This document shows, in pieces, positions 14,236 to 23,601 of a DNA stretch of 64,000 nucleotides. The DNA comes from Noviherbaspirillum sedimenti (lineage in GTDB: Bacteria > Pseudomonadota > Gammaproteobacteria > Burkholderiales > Burkholderiaceae_D). Below the pieces are notes generated by a model, which was given only the letters and a program-made list of their open reading frames with translations, was not told the origin of the DNA and searched no databases. Position 1 is the stretch's first letter; each line of letters begins with the position of its first letter. Made by a program: the position numbers and the translations under genes. The stretch covers positions 2,790,001 through 2,854,000 of the forward strand of contig NZ_QYUQ01000002.1 in the NCBI RefSeq assembly GCF_003590835.1, read 5' to 3'.

Positions 14236-14254
14236 TTGGGGTCAGAGTTAATTA
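14236..14254. repeat. Half-copy of the GGGGTCAGAGT-type repeat
   Basis: TTGGGGTCAGAGTTAATTA resembles the left arm of the 6521 and 9085 repeats (GGGGACAGAGTAATT) with few changes, but the right arm is absent. It touches the stop codon of the truncated MFS gene at 14252-14389, so the insertion or deletion that placed it here may have caused that truncation. Confidence 0.5.
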
Positions 14255-14389
14255 ACAGACATTGACGATGGTGGAAGACGTGATCGATGCGGTCGTGCCG
14301 ATCAACACCGTGATCAGCACCAGCCATTTGTAGCGGTCGCCGTAGCGGGCGCGTAATTCTTCCAGAGTGGGAGGCAGCTTCGCGGACAT
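14252..14389 (-). pseudogene. N-terminal remnant of a DHA2-type MFS drug transporter
   Basis: 45 codons starting at the ATG at 14389. The sequence PPTLEELRARYGDRYKWL followed by a hydrophobic segment and ASITSSTIVNV matches the start of EmrB/QacA-type MFS transporters (normally ~500 aa). It then hits a stop at the junction with the half repeat at 14236-14254. Nothing after this point resembles the rest of the transporter. It lies 4 bp after the DUF2905 gene in the same direction. The family call is from memory of typical N-termini, so moderately sure. Confidence 0.6.
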
Positions 14390-14393
14390 GGGT

Positions 14394-14588
14394 TCAGACC
14401 AACTCGGCGACGACCAGTACCAGCAGATACCACAGCAGTGCAGATCCGAAGGGCAGGCAGCCCCCCTGGCCGAACAGGCGGAAGCGCACGTCGCCGGGCA
14501 CCCGCCCCACCCCGAGCTTTTCCAGCCACGGCAGCAGCGCGGAAAAAATCAGCAGGGCGAGGAAGATGACGAGCAGCCAGCGGATCAT
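14394..14588 (-). CDS. DUF2905 family small membrane protein
   Basis: 64 aa with two hydrophobic helices (residues ~3-20 and ~48-64) flanking the conserved stretch LEKLGVGRVPGDVRFRLFG. This length and the P-G-D motif are diagnostic of DUF2905. Function is unknown; the family is found widely in bacteria as an inner-membrane protein. It follows the MidA-like methyltransferase gene by 21 bp in the same direction. Confidence 0.9.
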   Translation of the reverse strand: MIRWLLVIFLALLIFSALLPWLEKLGVGRVPGDVRFRLFGQGGCLPFGSALLWYLLVLVVAELV

Positions 14589-14609
14589 CGCGGCACTCCG
14601 GCCAGAGGC

Positions 14610-15770
14610 TTACAGTTTGTAACTGCGGTCATTGCGGGCAAATTTCTCGGGCAAATGCACATGCGTTCCCACCACCAGCACCTTGAACAACTCGCCCATT
14701 TCCGCCGGCGAGGTCAGTTTTTGCAAGGCATTGGCTTGCGGGAGATAGCGCAGCTTGTCGGTCGGCGGCGTGCGCAGCAGGATGTCACCGATGCCGGAGT
14801 CGAGCAGGAAGGCCGCCTGGCTGGCATAGCCGAGCATATCGAGCCCGCCCTCGATGGCGGCCCGCGCCATCGCGCTGAAATCGACGTGGGCGGTAATGTC
14901 TTGCAGGCCGAGGTGAAAGAACGGGTCGTCGTGCGAATGGTGGCGGTAATGGCACATCAGGGTGCCTTGGGCGCGCTGCCCGAGGTAGTATTCCGCTGCC
15001 GGGAAGCCGTAATCGACCAGGATCGCGGCGCCGCCGTGGCCGTTCTGGTCATAGCCGGCCACCAGCATGTCGGCCAGCGAACGCATGAAGGCGATCGACA
15101 CCGGGTGTACTTCAGTGACGTAACCAATGGGCAAGTGCTCGGCATCGGGGATTTGCGCGATCAGCGCCGGCGCGCAGGCGCGGTCGCGGTAGACGAACTT
15201 TTTGGTGGCAAGACCGATGCCGCGCTCTTTCCAGCCCTGCTCGGTTTTCACGACCAGGTGCACCGGCATGGCGTCGAGCACTTCATTGCCCAGCACGACG
15301 CCGGAAAAAGCGGCCGGAAAGTGGTCGAGCCAGACCACCTGGGGAAAACCGCGCAGGGTTTCCTTTTGCCGCGCGCGCAATTCGCCCGACACTTCGACGA
15401 TGGCATAACGGTGCACTGCCACGCCCATGGCCGCCAGTTCGGTGAGGACATCGCGCGCGAGCTTGCCGCTGCCGGCGCCGAATTCAATGATTTGCGGCGC
15501 ACTTTGCGCCATCAGCCCGGCGGCCGCATGGGCCAGGGTTTCGCCAAAAAGCGGCGTGATTTCCGGCGCGGTTGTAAAATCCCCGTCTTTACCGAGTTTT
15601 GCCGCACCACCACTGTAGTAGCCCAGCCCCGGCGCATACAGCGCCAGTTCCATGAAGCGGGAAAAGGAAATCCACCCCGAATTGTGACGGATGTCGTTAG
15701 CAATCAGGGTTTGCAGGGAGCGCGATGCATACAGGGCATCCGCGGACGGTTCGGGCAAGTTCAATTGCAT
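14610..15770 (-). CDS. SAM-dependent methyltransferase, MidA/NDUFAF7 (COG1565) family
   Basis: Class I methyltransferase. The mitochondrial relative NDUFAF7 methylates an arginine of a complex I subunit; bacterial targets are unclear. The ATG at 15770 gives 386 aa (MQLNLPEPSADAL); an ATG at 15815 in frame is an alternative, and neither has a strong ribosome binding site. Visible motifs are WISFSRFMELALYAPGLGYY, the SAM motif IIEFGAGSGKLARD, GNEVLDAMPVHL and the conserved GTLMCHYRHHSHDDPF. It is divergent from folM. Confidence 0.88.
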   Translation of the reverse strand: MQLNLPEPSADALYASRSLQTLIANDIRHNSGWISFSRFMELALYAPGLGYYSGGAAKLGKDGDFTTAPEITPLFGETLAHAAAGLMAQSAPQIIEFGAGSGKLARDVLTELAAMGVAVHRYAIVEVSGELRARQKETLRGFPQVVWLDHFPAAFSGVVLGNEVLDAMPVHLVVKTEQGWKERGIGLATKKFVYRDRACAPALIAQIPDAEHLPIGYVTEVHPVSIAFMRSLADMLVAGYDQNGHGGAAILVDYGFPAAEYYLGQRAQGTLMCHYRHHSHDDPFFHLGLQDITAHVDFSAMARAAIEGGLDMLGYASQAAFLLDSGIGDILLRTPPTDKLRYLPQANALQKLTSPAEMGELFKVLVVGTHVHLPEKFARNDRSYKL

Positions 15771-15883
15771 GGCGTTATTGTAGTGAAAACGGCAAATGCC
15801 GAGTGAAAAATTCATCGTCGGTCGCAATTGCTCAAGCTGAGCAGGCTGGCTTTTCCACAAGCTTGACCAAATAAGCACCCAAT

Positions 15884-16651
15884 ATGACAGAAAATCGACA
15901 AAAAGTTGCACTGGTGACAGGCGGGGCCAAGCGGATCGGTCGCGCCATTGCGCTCGCACTGGCCGGGCAGGGCTGGCATGTGGCAGTCCATTATGGTCAA
16001 TCCGGCAAGGAGGCCGCCGAAGTGGTGGGCGCGATCGAAGCGACCGGCCAGCGCGCAGCAGCCTTGCAGTGCGACCTGGCCGATGAAGCCGCGGTGCGGG
16101 AGTTGCTGCCACGGGCGGCGGCGGCACTCGGCCCGGTGACCTGCGTGGTCAACAATGCTTCGCTGTTCGACTACGATGACGCCGCCAGCTTTGCTTACGC
16201 GCGGCTGGACGCGCACATGCATGCCAACCTGGCCGCGCCTATAATGCTGGCACGCGCCCTGCACGATGCCACGCCGGCCGGCGCACAGGCGGTGGTGGTC
16301 AACCTGCTCGACCAGAAACTGTATAACCTAAATCCGGATTTTTTGTCGTATACGCTCTCCAAGGCCGGCTTGCACACCGCCACCACGGTGCTGGCGCAAG
16401 CGCTGGCACCGAAGGTGCGGGTGGTGGGCGTGGCGCCGGGCATCAGCCTGGTGTCGGGCGAGCAGACCGAGGCCGGTTTCGCCAAGGCGCACCAGGCTAC
16501 CCCACTGGGCAAGTCCAGCACGCCTGAAGACATCGCCGCGGCGGTGTGCTTCGTCGCCGAAGCCGCGGCGATCACCGGCACCACCCTGCTGGTCGATGGC
16601 GGCCAGCACTTGATTCCCCTGCAACGCGATGTGATGTTCATCGCAAAATAA
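15884..16651 (+). CDS. folM: SDR-family dihydromonapterin/pteridine reductase (FolM-like)
   Basis: NAD(P)H-dependent short-chain reductase of 255 aa. The cofactor motif TGGAKRIGR is at residues 12-20, NNAS at 90-93 and the catalytic YTLSK at Tyr156-Lys160. The Arg following the Gly-rich motif and the DQKLYNLNPDFLSY block are characteristic of FolM/pteridine reductase rather than FabG. The next gene, 13 bp downstream, is folB, which supports a pteridine role. FolM reduces dihydromonapterin and can act on dihydrofolate. Confidence 0.85.
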   Translation: MTENRQKVALVTGGAKRIGRAIALALAGQGWHVAVHYGQSGKEAAEVVGAIEATGQRAAALQCDLADEAAVRELLPRAAAALGPVTCVVNNASLFDYDDAASFAYARLDAHMHANLAAPIMLARALHDATPAGAQAVVVNLLDQKLYNLNPDFLSYTLSKAGLHTATTVLAQALAPKVRVVGVAPGISLVSGEQTEAGFAKAHQATPLGKSSTPEDIAAAVCFVAEAAAITGTTLLVDGGQHLIPLQRDVMFIAK

Positions 16652-16664
16652 TTGATAGAAAATT

Positions 16665-17060
16665 ATGCTTGCCACCCTCTTTCACCCGGAACTCTCCGAT
16701 TGCCGCCGTCTGTTCCTGCGTAATTACGAAGTGCAGATCAATATCGGCGTGCACGATTTCGAAAAGCGGGGCGAGCAGCGCGTGCTGATCAATGTCGACC
16801 TGTTCATCCCGCTGGCGGTATCGACGCCGAAGGCCGACCAGCTCGATGAAGTGGTCGATTACGATTTCATCCGCAGCACCATCGCCCGGCGCATGGCCGA
16901 GGGCCACGTGCATTTGCAGGAAACCCTGTGCGACGATGTCGCGCGGACCATGCTGGCGCACCCGAAGGTGCGGGCGGTGCGGGTATCGACCGAAAAACCG
17001 GATGTCTATCCGGACTGCGATTCGGTCGGGGTGGAAGTGTTTCACGTCAAGGAGCTGTAA
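16665..17060 (+). CDS. folB: Dihydroneopterin aldolase
   Basis: Catalyses cleavage of 7,8-dihydroneopterin to 6-hydroxymethyl-dihydropterin in folate synthesis. It is 131 aa, slightly longer than the usual ~120 because of an N-terminal segment LATLFHPELSDCRR. The family hallmark VQINIGVHDFEKRGEQRVLINVDL is present, and VVDYDFIRSTI and VRVSTEKPDVYPDC follow. Four bases separate it from ttcA, and it is in one operon with folM. Confidence 0.93.
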   Translation: MLATLFHPELSDCRRLFLRNYEVQINIGVHDFEKRGEQRVLINVDLFIPLAVSTPKADQLDEVVDYDFIRSTIARRMAEGHVHLQETLCDDVARTMLAHPKVRAVRVSTEKPDVYPDCDSVGVEVFHVKEL

Positions 17061-17063
17061 GCA

Positions 17064-18008
17064 ATGGAAGCCACAATCACGCCAACCACGCTGCAGTCCG
17101 CCACGACAGCGGCCGACCTGAAAAAGGCGGAAAAGACCGCCTACGAAAACAACAAGCTGCACAAGCGCCTGTGCCGCCAGGTCGGCCAGGCCATCGGCGA
17201 CTTCAACATGATCGAGGATGGCGACAAGGTCATGGTCTGCCTGTCCGGCGGCAAGGACAGCTACGCCCTGCTGGATATTCTCATGACCTTGCGCGAGCGC
17301 GCGCCGATCCATTTCGACATCGTCGCCGTCAATCTCGACCAGAAGCAGCCGAATTTCCCGGCGCACGTCTTGCCCGAGTATCTGGAAAAGCTGGGCGTGC
17401 CTTACCATATCGAGAATCAGGATACCTACAGCATCGTCAAACGCGTCATCCCCGAGGGCAAGACCACCTGCTCTCTGTGCTCGCGCCTGCGCCGCGGCAT
17501 CCTGTACCGGGTCGCCGATGAGCTGGGTGCGACCAAGATCGCGCTGGGCCACCACCGTGACGATATCCTGGAAACCTTTTTCCTGAACATGTTCTTCGGC
17601 GCCAAAATCAAGGGCATGCCAGCCAAGCTGCAGTCCGACGACGGCAAGCACATCGTGATCCGCCCACTGGCCTATGTGAAGGAAAGCGACACCGAGCGCT
17701 ATGCCGAGCTCAAGCAATTCCCGATCATTCCGTGCGATTTGTGCGGCAGCCAGGAAAACCTGCAAAGAAAGCAGATCAAGGGCTTGATGCGCGAATGGGA
17801 AAAGAAATTCCCGGGACGCGTGGAGAATATCTTCTCGGCCTTGTCGACTGTGGTGCCATCGCACCTGATGGATCGCACGCGCTTCGATTTCGCTGGATTG
17901 GCCGCCACCGGCGTGGCCGATCCGGATGGCGACATTGCCTTCGACGAGGAACCCTGCGCCACGCCTGCGGCGGAATCCACCATCATCCGCCTGCACGCGG
18001 ACGATTGA
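17064..18008 (+). CDS. ttcA: tRNA 2-thiocytidine synthetase TtcA
   Basis: Fe-S enzyme that thiolates cytidine 32 in tRNA. It is 314 aa, typical length. The PP-loop SGGKDS is at residues 61-66. The [4Fe-4S] cysteines are the pair C136/C139 (TTCSLCS) and C224 (IPCDLCGSQ). [17 protein letters not shown] is the family-typical segment. It is the last gene of the folM-folB-ttcA run and is followed by a long stem-loop. Confidence 0.96.
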   Translation: MEATITPTTLQSATTAADLKKAEKTAYENNKLHKRLCRQVGQAIGDFNMIEDGDKVMVCLSGGKDSYALLDILMTLRERAPIHFDIVAVNLDQKQPNFPAHVLPEYLEKLGVPYHIENQDTYSIVKRVIPEGKTTCSLCSRLRRGILYRVADELGATKIALGHHRDDILETFFLNMFFGAKIKGMPAKLQSDDGKHIVIRPLAYVKESDTERYAELKQFPIIPCDLCGSQENLQRKQIKGLMREWEKKFPGRVENIFSALSTVVPSHLMDRTRFDFAGLAATGVADPDGDIAFDEEPCATPAAESTIIRLHADD

Positions 18009-18023
18009 TTCATCCCCATCCAG

Positions 18024-18063
18024 CTCCCGTGTCGACGCCAATCAAACAGGCGTCGCACGGGAG
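18024..18063 (+). terminator. Stem-loop after ttcA
   Basis: CTCCCGTG-T-CGACGCC (18024-18039) pairs with GGCGTCG-CACGGGAG (18049-18063), a 15-bp stem with one bulged T and a 9-nt loop. It begins 16 bp after the ttcA stop. No strict T-run follows, only ATTTTG some 10 bp later, so termination may be weak or Rho-assisted. It separates the folate/tRNA unit from glmU. Confidence 0.55.
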
Positions 18064-18131
18064 CATGCTAGAATTTTGCGAAAATACCAAGCTTTCGGCT
18101 CCCCCTTCATTATTTCCTTCATTATTTTCTT

Positions 18132-19490
18132 ATGAACGTCGTCATCCTCGCCGCCGGCATGGGCAAACGCATGCAATCGGCGCTGCCGAAAGTCCTCCAC
18201 CCGCTGGCAGGCAAACCGCTGCTGGCACATGTAATCGATACCGCACGTACGCTGGCGCCGACCCGCTTGTGCGTCGTTTACGGCCATGGCGGCGACGCCG
18301 TGCCGGTCGCGCTCAAGGCCGATGACACTTCGTTCGCCAAGCAGGAGCCGCAACTGGGCACCGGCCATGCAGTGATGCAGGCGATTCCGCAGCTCGATGA
18401 AACGGTGCCGACCCTGGTGCTGTACGGCGACGTGCCGCTGACCACTGCAGACACCCTGCGGCGCCTGCTGGAAAGCGCCGGCACCGACAAGCTGGCGATC
18501 CTGACGGTGGCACTGGAAGACGCCACCGGCTATGGCCGCATCGTGCGCGAAGGCGGCGAGATCGTGCGCATCGTCGAGCAGAAGGATGCCAGCGAAGCCG
18601 AGCGGGCGATCCGCGAAGTCAACAGCGGTATCCTGGTGGCGCCGACCACGGCGCTCAAGCGCTGGCTGGCGACGCTGTCGAATAACAATGCGCAAGGCGA
18701 ATACTATCTGACCGATATCGTCGCGCGCGCGGTTGCCGAAGGCATGCCGGTGCACTCGGCGCAACCGGCGGCGGCGTGGGAAACCCTGGGCGTCAACAGC
18801 AAGGTGCAACTGGCCGAACTGGAACGCATCCACCAGCACAACATCGCCGGCGCCCTGCTGGAACAGGGCGTGACGCTGGCCGATCCGGCGCGCATCGATG
18901 TGCGCGGCAGTCTGGCGTGCGGGCGCGACGTGTCGATCGACGTCAATTGCATTTTTGAAGGCAAGGTCACGCTGGAAGAAGGCGTGACGATCGGCGCCCA
19001 TTGCGTGATTCGCAATGCCACCATCGGCCGCGGCGCGCAGATCAAGCCGTTCTGCCATATCGAGGAAGCCATTGTCGGACCAGCATCGCAGGTCGGCCCG
19101 TATGCGCGCCTGCGTCCCGGCACCGAACTGGGCGAAGACGTCCATATCGGCAATTTCGTCGAAGTCAAAAACAGCCAGATCGCCGCGCACAGCAAGGCCA
19201 ACCACCTCGCCTATGTGGGCGACGCCACGGTCGGCTCGCGCGTCAATATCGGCGCCGGCACCATCACCTGCAATTACGATGGCGCCAACAAGTTCCGCAC
19301 CGTGATCGAGGACGACGCCTTCATCGGCAGCGACACCCAACTGGTGGCGCCGGTACGGGTCGGCAAAGGGGCGACGCTGGGCGCCGGCACCACGCTGACC
19401 AAGGATGCGCCGGATGGCCAGCTGACCGTGTCGCGCGCCAGGCAGGTGTCGATCGCGGGCTGGCAGCGGCCGGTGAAGCTCAAGAAGTAA
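18132..19490 (+). CDS. glmU: Bifunctional GlcNAc-1-P uridylyltransferase / GlcN-1-P acetyltransferase
   Basis: Makes UDP-GlcNAc for peptidoglycan and LPS. It is 452 aa. The N-terminal pyrophosphorylase domain opens with [11 protein letters not shown] and includes QLGTGHAV and YGDVPL. The C-terminal left-handed beta-helix holds [47 protein letters not shown] and the acetyltransferase residues there. Its pathway partner glmS is at 23602-25419 on the same strand, separated by two convergent or divergent genes. Confidence 0.97.
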   Translation: MNVVILAAGMGKRMQSALPKVLHPLAGKPLLAHVIDTARTLAPTRLCVVYGHGGDAVPVALKADDTSFAKQEPQLGTGHAVMQAIPQLDETVPTLVLYGDVPLTTADTLRRLLESAGTDKLAILTVALEDATGYGRIVREGGEIVRIVEQKDASEAERAIREVNSGILVAPTTALKRWLATLSNNNAQGEYYLTDIVARAVAEGMPVHSAQPAAAWETLGVNSKVQLAELERIHQHNIAGALLEQGVTLADPARIDVRGSLACGRDVSIDVNCIFEGKVTLEEGVTIGAHCVIRNATIGRGAQIKPFCHIEEAIVGPASQVGPYARLRPGTELGEDVHIGNFVEVKNSQIAAHSKANHLAYVGDATVGSRVNIGAGTITCNYDGANKFRTVIEDDAFIGSDTQLVAPVRVGKGATLGAGTTLTKDAPDGQLTVSRARQVSIAGWQRPVKLKK

Positions 19491-19498
19491 GCGCTTAT

Positions 19499-22400
19499 TT
19501 ATTTAAGCGAGAAATCGACCCGGCTCGGACCGGGTCCCTTGCCTTCTTTCGTTTCGCCTTGCGCGTCGGCCTTGCCTTCCGCCGCGCCGGTGCGGGTGGC
19601 CAGGATAAAGATGCGCTCGCCGGGGATCTGGCCACTCTTCAGCAGCCATTCCTTGATTGCCTGGGCGCGCCGGTTGCCAAGCGCGGTCAGGTCGTCGGTA
19701 TCGGTCTGCGTATTGGCGATCATCAGCTTTTCCATTTCCGCCACCGGCAAGTCCTTTTGCAGGCCGACCAGGTTGCGCGGCTTGGGAAATTTCTCCTCCT
19801 TGTAGACCCGCTTCAGCAAGGCCGGGTATTCCTCCGGCTTGACCGTAACGCCGCGTTCCGGCGCCGGTTCGCCGCGCGCCACCATGTCCTTTTGCTTGAG
19901 CGCGCGTACCTTGCGTTCGATGGCGGCGCGCTTCATGCCTTCGATCTCGGCGTCGCCGCCGGTGCGGGCGGCAATTTCCAGCTTCAATGCCGGCCGCTCG
20001 GCGAGCGCCTTGGCGAGCGACTTCAGCTTGTCTTCGCCCGCCCCCGGAATAGCCGCGTGGCCCGGCTCGAATTCCAGGTAAGACAGTTCCTCGCCGCCGC
20101 CGAACAGCGAGCCGAGCAGGGCAAATGGCGCGGTAACCGCCTTGCTGATCAGGTTGACGAACACCTTGACGATGACCGCGCCCATCGAGAACTGCGGGTC
20201 GTCGAGCGAACCGGCGATCGGCAGGTTCAGGTCGATGATGCCGTTGCGGTCGCGCAGCAGCGCCACGGCCAGCTGCACCGGCAGGTTGAGGGCATTGGGG
20301 CTGTCGACCTTGTCGCCGAAGGTGAGCTGGTCGAGGATCAGGCGGTTCTGCGCGCTCAGCTGGCGCTTGTCGACCTTGTAGGCGACTTCGAAGGACAGCT
20401 TGCCCTTTTCGATGCCGTAGCCGACATAGCGCCCCGAATACGGCGACAGCGGCGCCAGTTCCATGTCGCGCACGCTGGCCTGCAGATCCATGGCGAGATC
20501 GCCCTTCAGGGGATTGATGCGGCCGGCCACCGTCAGTGGCGCGCTGTTGACCTGGCCACGCAAGTCGACCGTGGCGCTGCTGGTCGGATCCGACGACAAG
20601 CCCTGCACCACGCCGCCGAGGTCCATCAGGTTGGCGGTGTAATTGGGCTTGATGAAGTTGTCGGTGAAGCGCACCCGGCCGCCCTGGAGCGTCAGCTTGC
20701 GTATTGTGATCGGCGGCATTTTGGCTGCCGGTGTCACGTCCGGCGTCGCCTGCGCCACGGTTTTGGCCGGCGCCGGTTTGGCAGTAGCTGTCGCGCCGCC
20801 GTGCGCGTCACGCTCGGTCAGGCTTTTCTGATCACCCGGATGGGTACTGGCAATATCCTGCAGGTTGATGCGGCCGCTAGGGTCGATGATGACGCGAGCG
20901 AAGAAATCGCTCAGGGCAATCTGGTCGATCGCCAGCGCAAACGGCTCCAGACGGACATCGACGCCGCCGAAGTAGAGCGATTTCCAGCGCAGGAAATCGC
21001 TGCCGCTCAGCTTGTCCAGCGTCGCCAGGTTGCCCAGCGTGAGGTCACCCTTGAAGCCGCCCTTGAAGGCGCCGCCGCCGGTCTGGTCGAGTTGCAACGC
21101 GCCCTTGCCGGACAGGCTGGCGCGCGTCAGCAACAGGTTGACCTTGTCGGTAATGTAGGGCTGCAGCGGCAGCATGTCGACTTCCTTCAGGTCCAGCTTG
21201 AGGTCGGCGTGCAGTGGCAACAGGCCGAGCGTGCCGTCCAGCGCCAGCTGGCCGCCACGATTGACGCCAGCCTTGAGCGCGAGCTTGCTGCGGGCGGACG
21301 GCGCGGTGGACAGGTCGGTCAGAATCAGGCCGACCGGCGCCAGTACCGTGACCGCTGGTTTCGGCTGGCTGCGGTCTTCCAGGCGAGCCGACCAATTTTC
21401 GATGGCGATGCGGCCGACGCCGACGACATAGCCGGCTTCATCCTTGCCGGCGGCGGACCGGGATGCGCCCTTGGCGGTTTCGCCGGCGGCCGGGGTTGCA
21501 GACGAGCTTGCTGCCGGGTTTGCTGACGAGCTTGCGCCAGCTTCCAGCTTGTCGTGCCGCACCTGGAAACCGGCGCTGCCGGAGACGATTTCAGCGATAT
21601 CGACACGCCTGGTGCCGGTGTCGAGCGCGAGCTTGTGCAGCGTGGCGTCGAACTTTTCCACGCCGGCGGCCAGCGGCGCGGCCGGCTGCTGGTCGGTGTA
21701 ACGCAAGGCTGCGCCACGGATGGCCAGCTCGCCCAGCATCACCCGCATGGGGGCGGATTTCGCCGCCGGCGACGCCGCAACCGAAGGTTTTACCGGCGCC
21801 GGCGCAAGCGCCGACGTAGGCACAGCCAACAGGCGCTGCACGTCGATGCGGCCCTGGCGGTCGCGGTTCACTTCCGCATCCAGCCCATTCAGCTCCAGTC
21901 GCGCCACCCCAAAACTGTTTCCCAGGACCGGCGTGTGGTCCAGCGTCACGCGCAGTTCCGGCAGTTTGAAAAAGGCCTTGCCACCCGGCTCGGCCAGCTG
22001 CAGCGACTTGAGGCTGGCCGAGCCTGACAGGGTCAGCGCCGGCGCCTGGTCGTGCGGCTGCACGAAACTGGCGGTCAGGCGGGTGTCAAGCCGGGCGCCT
22101 GCGAGCTTGAACGCCGGCTTGAACGGCAGGTAATCGACAAAACGGCTGAGGTCCAGGCCATCCAGGTTCAGTTCCAGTAGCGCTTCGCGGGTATCGGCGA
22201 AAGGCCGCGCCTTGCCCTTGAATAAAAGCGGCGTGCCATTCACCTTGGCACTCAACAGCGGCTCGACGAAGACATCGACCTGGGAATGCAGCGAAGAGAT
22301 GAAAGGCAGGCCGATATTCAGCGCCTCGACCGCGTGGCTGGTGCCGGTGGGTTTGTCCTCGAAGGCGATGCGGCCGTCCACCAGCTGGATGTTATAGACG

Positions 22401-22882
22401 GAAAAGCGCGCCGGTCCGGCATCCGGCTCCGGTTCGGGCGATGGCTGGCTCGCCAGCGCCAGGATGTCGTCGATGTTGTAGTGGTGGGCAGCAGTGCGCG
22501 CCAGGTGAACGTAGGGCTTGTCCAGGCGCACCGCCTGCACCACCGGCGCCAGCCGCCACAGCGATTGCGCCGACAGGTTGACCGTCAGCGCCTCGAAAGA
22601 AGCAAATACGACATCGCCCTGCGGCTCCATCAGTTTGAAATCGCGCACGGTGAGCGCCATGTCGAAAGGATTGACTTCGACCTTGCCAATGCTGGCGGGA
22701 CGGTGCAGCTTTTCCGAAATCAGGCGCTGCGCCTGCGACTGCAGTATGCCGGGCAGGATGAAATAACCGAACAAGCCGAACAGCAGCACAAAAGCAACGA
22801 GGCCCAGGACGGAGCGCAAGACGACGGGTTTGCGGGCGAAGGCGGCAAGGCGCTTGTCGGGAGAAACAGGGGATTCGGTCAT
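19499..22882 (-). CDS. DUF748 / AsmA-like envelope protein
   Basis: 1127 aa. One N-terminal membrane helix (residues ~22-45, VLGLVAFVLLFGLFGYFILP) anchors a long periplasmic part. Repeated AsmA-type blocks such as VNPFDMALTVRDFKL and FKLAGARLDTRLTASFVQP follow, then the DUF748 core with FEVAYKVDKRQLSAQNRLILDQLTFG and IDLNLPIAGSLDDPQF. An OmpA-like segment (GNRRAQAIKEWLLKSG) is near the C-terminus. AsmA-like proteins are implicated in lipid transport across the periplasm; for DUF748 this is inferred. It is convergent with glmU (8-bp gap). Confidence 0.9.
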   Translation of the reverse strand: MTESPVSPDKRLAAFARKPVVLRSVLGLVAFVLLFGLFGYFILPGILQSQAQRLISEKLHRPASIGKVEVNPFDMALTVRDFKLMEPQGDVVFASFEALTVNLSAQSLWRLAPVVQAVRLDKPYVHLARTAAHHYNIDDILALASQPSPEPEPDAGPARFSVYNIQLVDGRIAFEDKPTGTSHAVEALNIGLPFISSLHSQVDVFVEPLLSAKVNGTPLLFKGKARPFADTREALLELNLDGLDLSRFVDYLPFKPAFKLAGARLDTRLTASFVQPHDQAPALTLSGSASLKSLQLAEPGGKAFFKLPELRVTLDHTPVLGNSFGVARLELNGLDAEVNRDRQGRIDVQRLLAVPTSALAPAPVKPSVAASPAAKSAPMRVMLGELAIRGAALRYTDQQPAAPLAAGVEKFDATLHKLALDTGTRRVDIAEIVSGSAGFQVRHDKLEAGASSSANPAASSSATPAAGETAKGASRSAAGKDEAGYVVGVGRIAIENWSARLEDRSQPKPAVTVLAPVGLILTDLSTAPSARSKLALKAGVNRGGQLALDGTLGLLPLHADLKLDLKEVDMLPLQPYITDKVNLLLTRASLSGKGALQLDQTGGGAFKGGFKGDLTLGNLATLDKLSGSDFLRWKSLYFGGVDVRLEPFALAIDQIALSDFFARVIIDPSGRINLQDIASTHPGDQKSLTERDAHGGATATAKPAPAKTVAQATPDVTPAAKMPPITIRKLTLQGGRVRFTDNFIKPNYTANLMDLGGVVQGLSSDPTSSATVDLRGQVNSAPLTVAGRINPLKGDLAMDLQASVRDMELAPLSPYSGRYVGYGIEKGKLSFEVAYKVDKRQLSAQNRLILDQLTFGDKVDSPNALNLPVQLAVALLRDRNGIIDLNLPIAGSLDDPQFSMGAVIVKVFVNLISKAVTAPFALLGSLFGGGEELSYLEFEPGHAAIPGAGEDKLKSLAKALAERPALKLEIAARTGGDAEIEGMKRAAIERKVRALKQKDMVARGEPAPERGVTVKPEEYPALLKRVYKEEKFPKPRNLVGLQKDLPVAEMEKLMIANTQTDTDDLTALGNRRAQAIKEWLLKSGQIPGERIFILATRTGAAEGKADAQGETKEGKGPGPSRVDFSLK

Positions 22883-22973
22883 GGCGGGGGCTGCAAAATG
22901 TGGGGATGCGACGGCCAGATTCTAGCACCCTGCCCGCTTGCGGTAGGTAGCCCGCAGCCCGCCGCGGCGCCGC

Positions 22974-23441
22974 TCAAAGCGCGATGCGCGTCTCGAATTT
23001 GCTGCGGTGGATGGAAAAGAAGCTGCGCACATTGCGCACATTGGCGTGCGATGCGAACAGGCGGTGCGCCAGCGCGTGGTAAGCCGGCATGTCGGCCACC
23101 TGCACCACCAGCACGAAGTCCGGTCCGGGCGAGACCCGGTAGCATTGCATGACCGCGCCCTCCTTCGCCGCCAGCGTCTCGAATTCCGTCATGCGCTCGG
23201 CGGCCTGATGATCGAGGGTGACTTCGACGATTGCCGTGAGACCCGCACCGACCTTGTCGGCAGCCAGCAGCGCCACCTGACGTTCAATGACGCCGGCGTC
23301 CACCAGGCGCTTGACGCGGCGCAGGCAAGTCGGCGGCGAGGCATGCACCAGCGCCGCCAGTTCATTGTTGGTGCGCGCGGCATCGTCCTGCAAGGCGTTC
23401 AGGATGCGGCGGTCCAGTTCATCCAGTGGCAAATCGTCCAT
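22974..23441 (-). CDS. Lrp/AsnC family transcriptional regulator
   Basis: 155 aa from the ATG at 23441 (MDDLPLDELDRRILNALQ); an upstream TTG in frame at 23450 is less likely. The N-terminal winged HTH has NELAALVHASPPTCLRRVKRLVDAGVI, and the C-terminal RAM ligand domain has GAVMQCYRVSPGPDFVLVV. Such regulators respond to amino acids. It is divergent from glmS across an AT-rich 160-bp region, so it may act on that shared region, but the true target is unknown. Confidence 0.93.
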   Translation of the reverse strand: MDDLPLDELDRRILNALQDDAARTNNELAALVHASPPTCLRRVKRLVDAGVIERQVALLAADKVGAGLTAIVEVTLDHQAAERMTEFETLAAKEGAVMQCYRVSPGPDFVLVVQVADMPAYHALAHRLFASHANVRNVRSFFSIHRSKFETRIAL

Positions 23442-23601
23442 TTCGCGCAATTTAATTAAACATTTAACTTTTAAATGAAATTATATTCCACAATAAACTG
23501 AAAGAGAAATATAAATCCATTTAACTGAATATTTCGCAAACTTATTTCATCGCCTTTCTCCTACGATACTGTCATTATTTAACCGATTCAAAGGATTAAC
23601 C

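Noticed and set aside
14367..15806. A 479-codon plus-strand frame opposite the MidA-like gene
   Set aside because: Antisense to a gene with clear SAM-binding motifs, and its translation has shadow-like composition.
16638..19340. Long minus-strand frames opposite ttcA and glmU
   Set aside because: Both plus-strand genes are complete with recognised catalytic motifs; the opposite frames have none.
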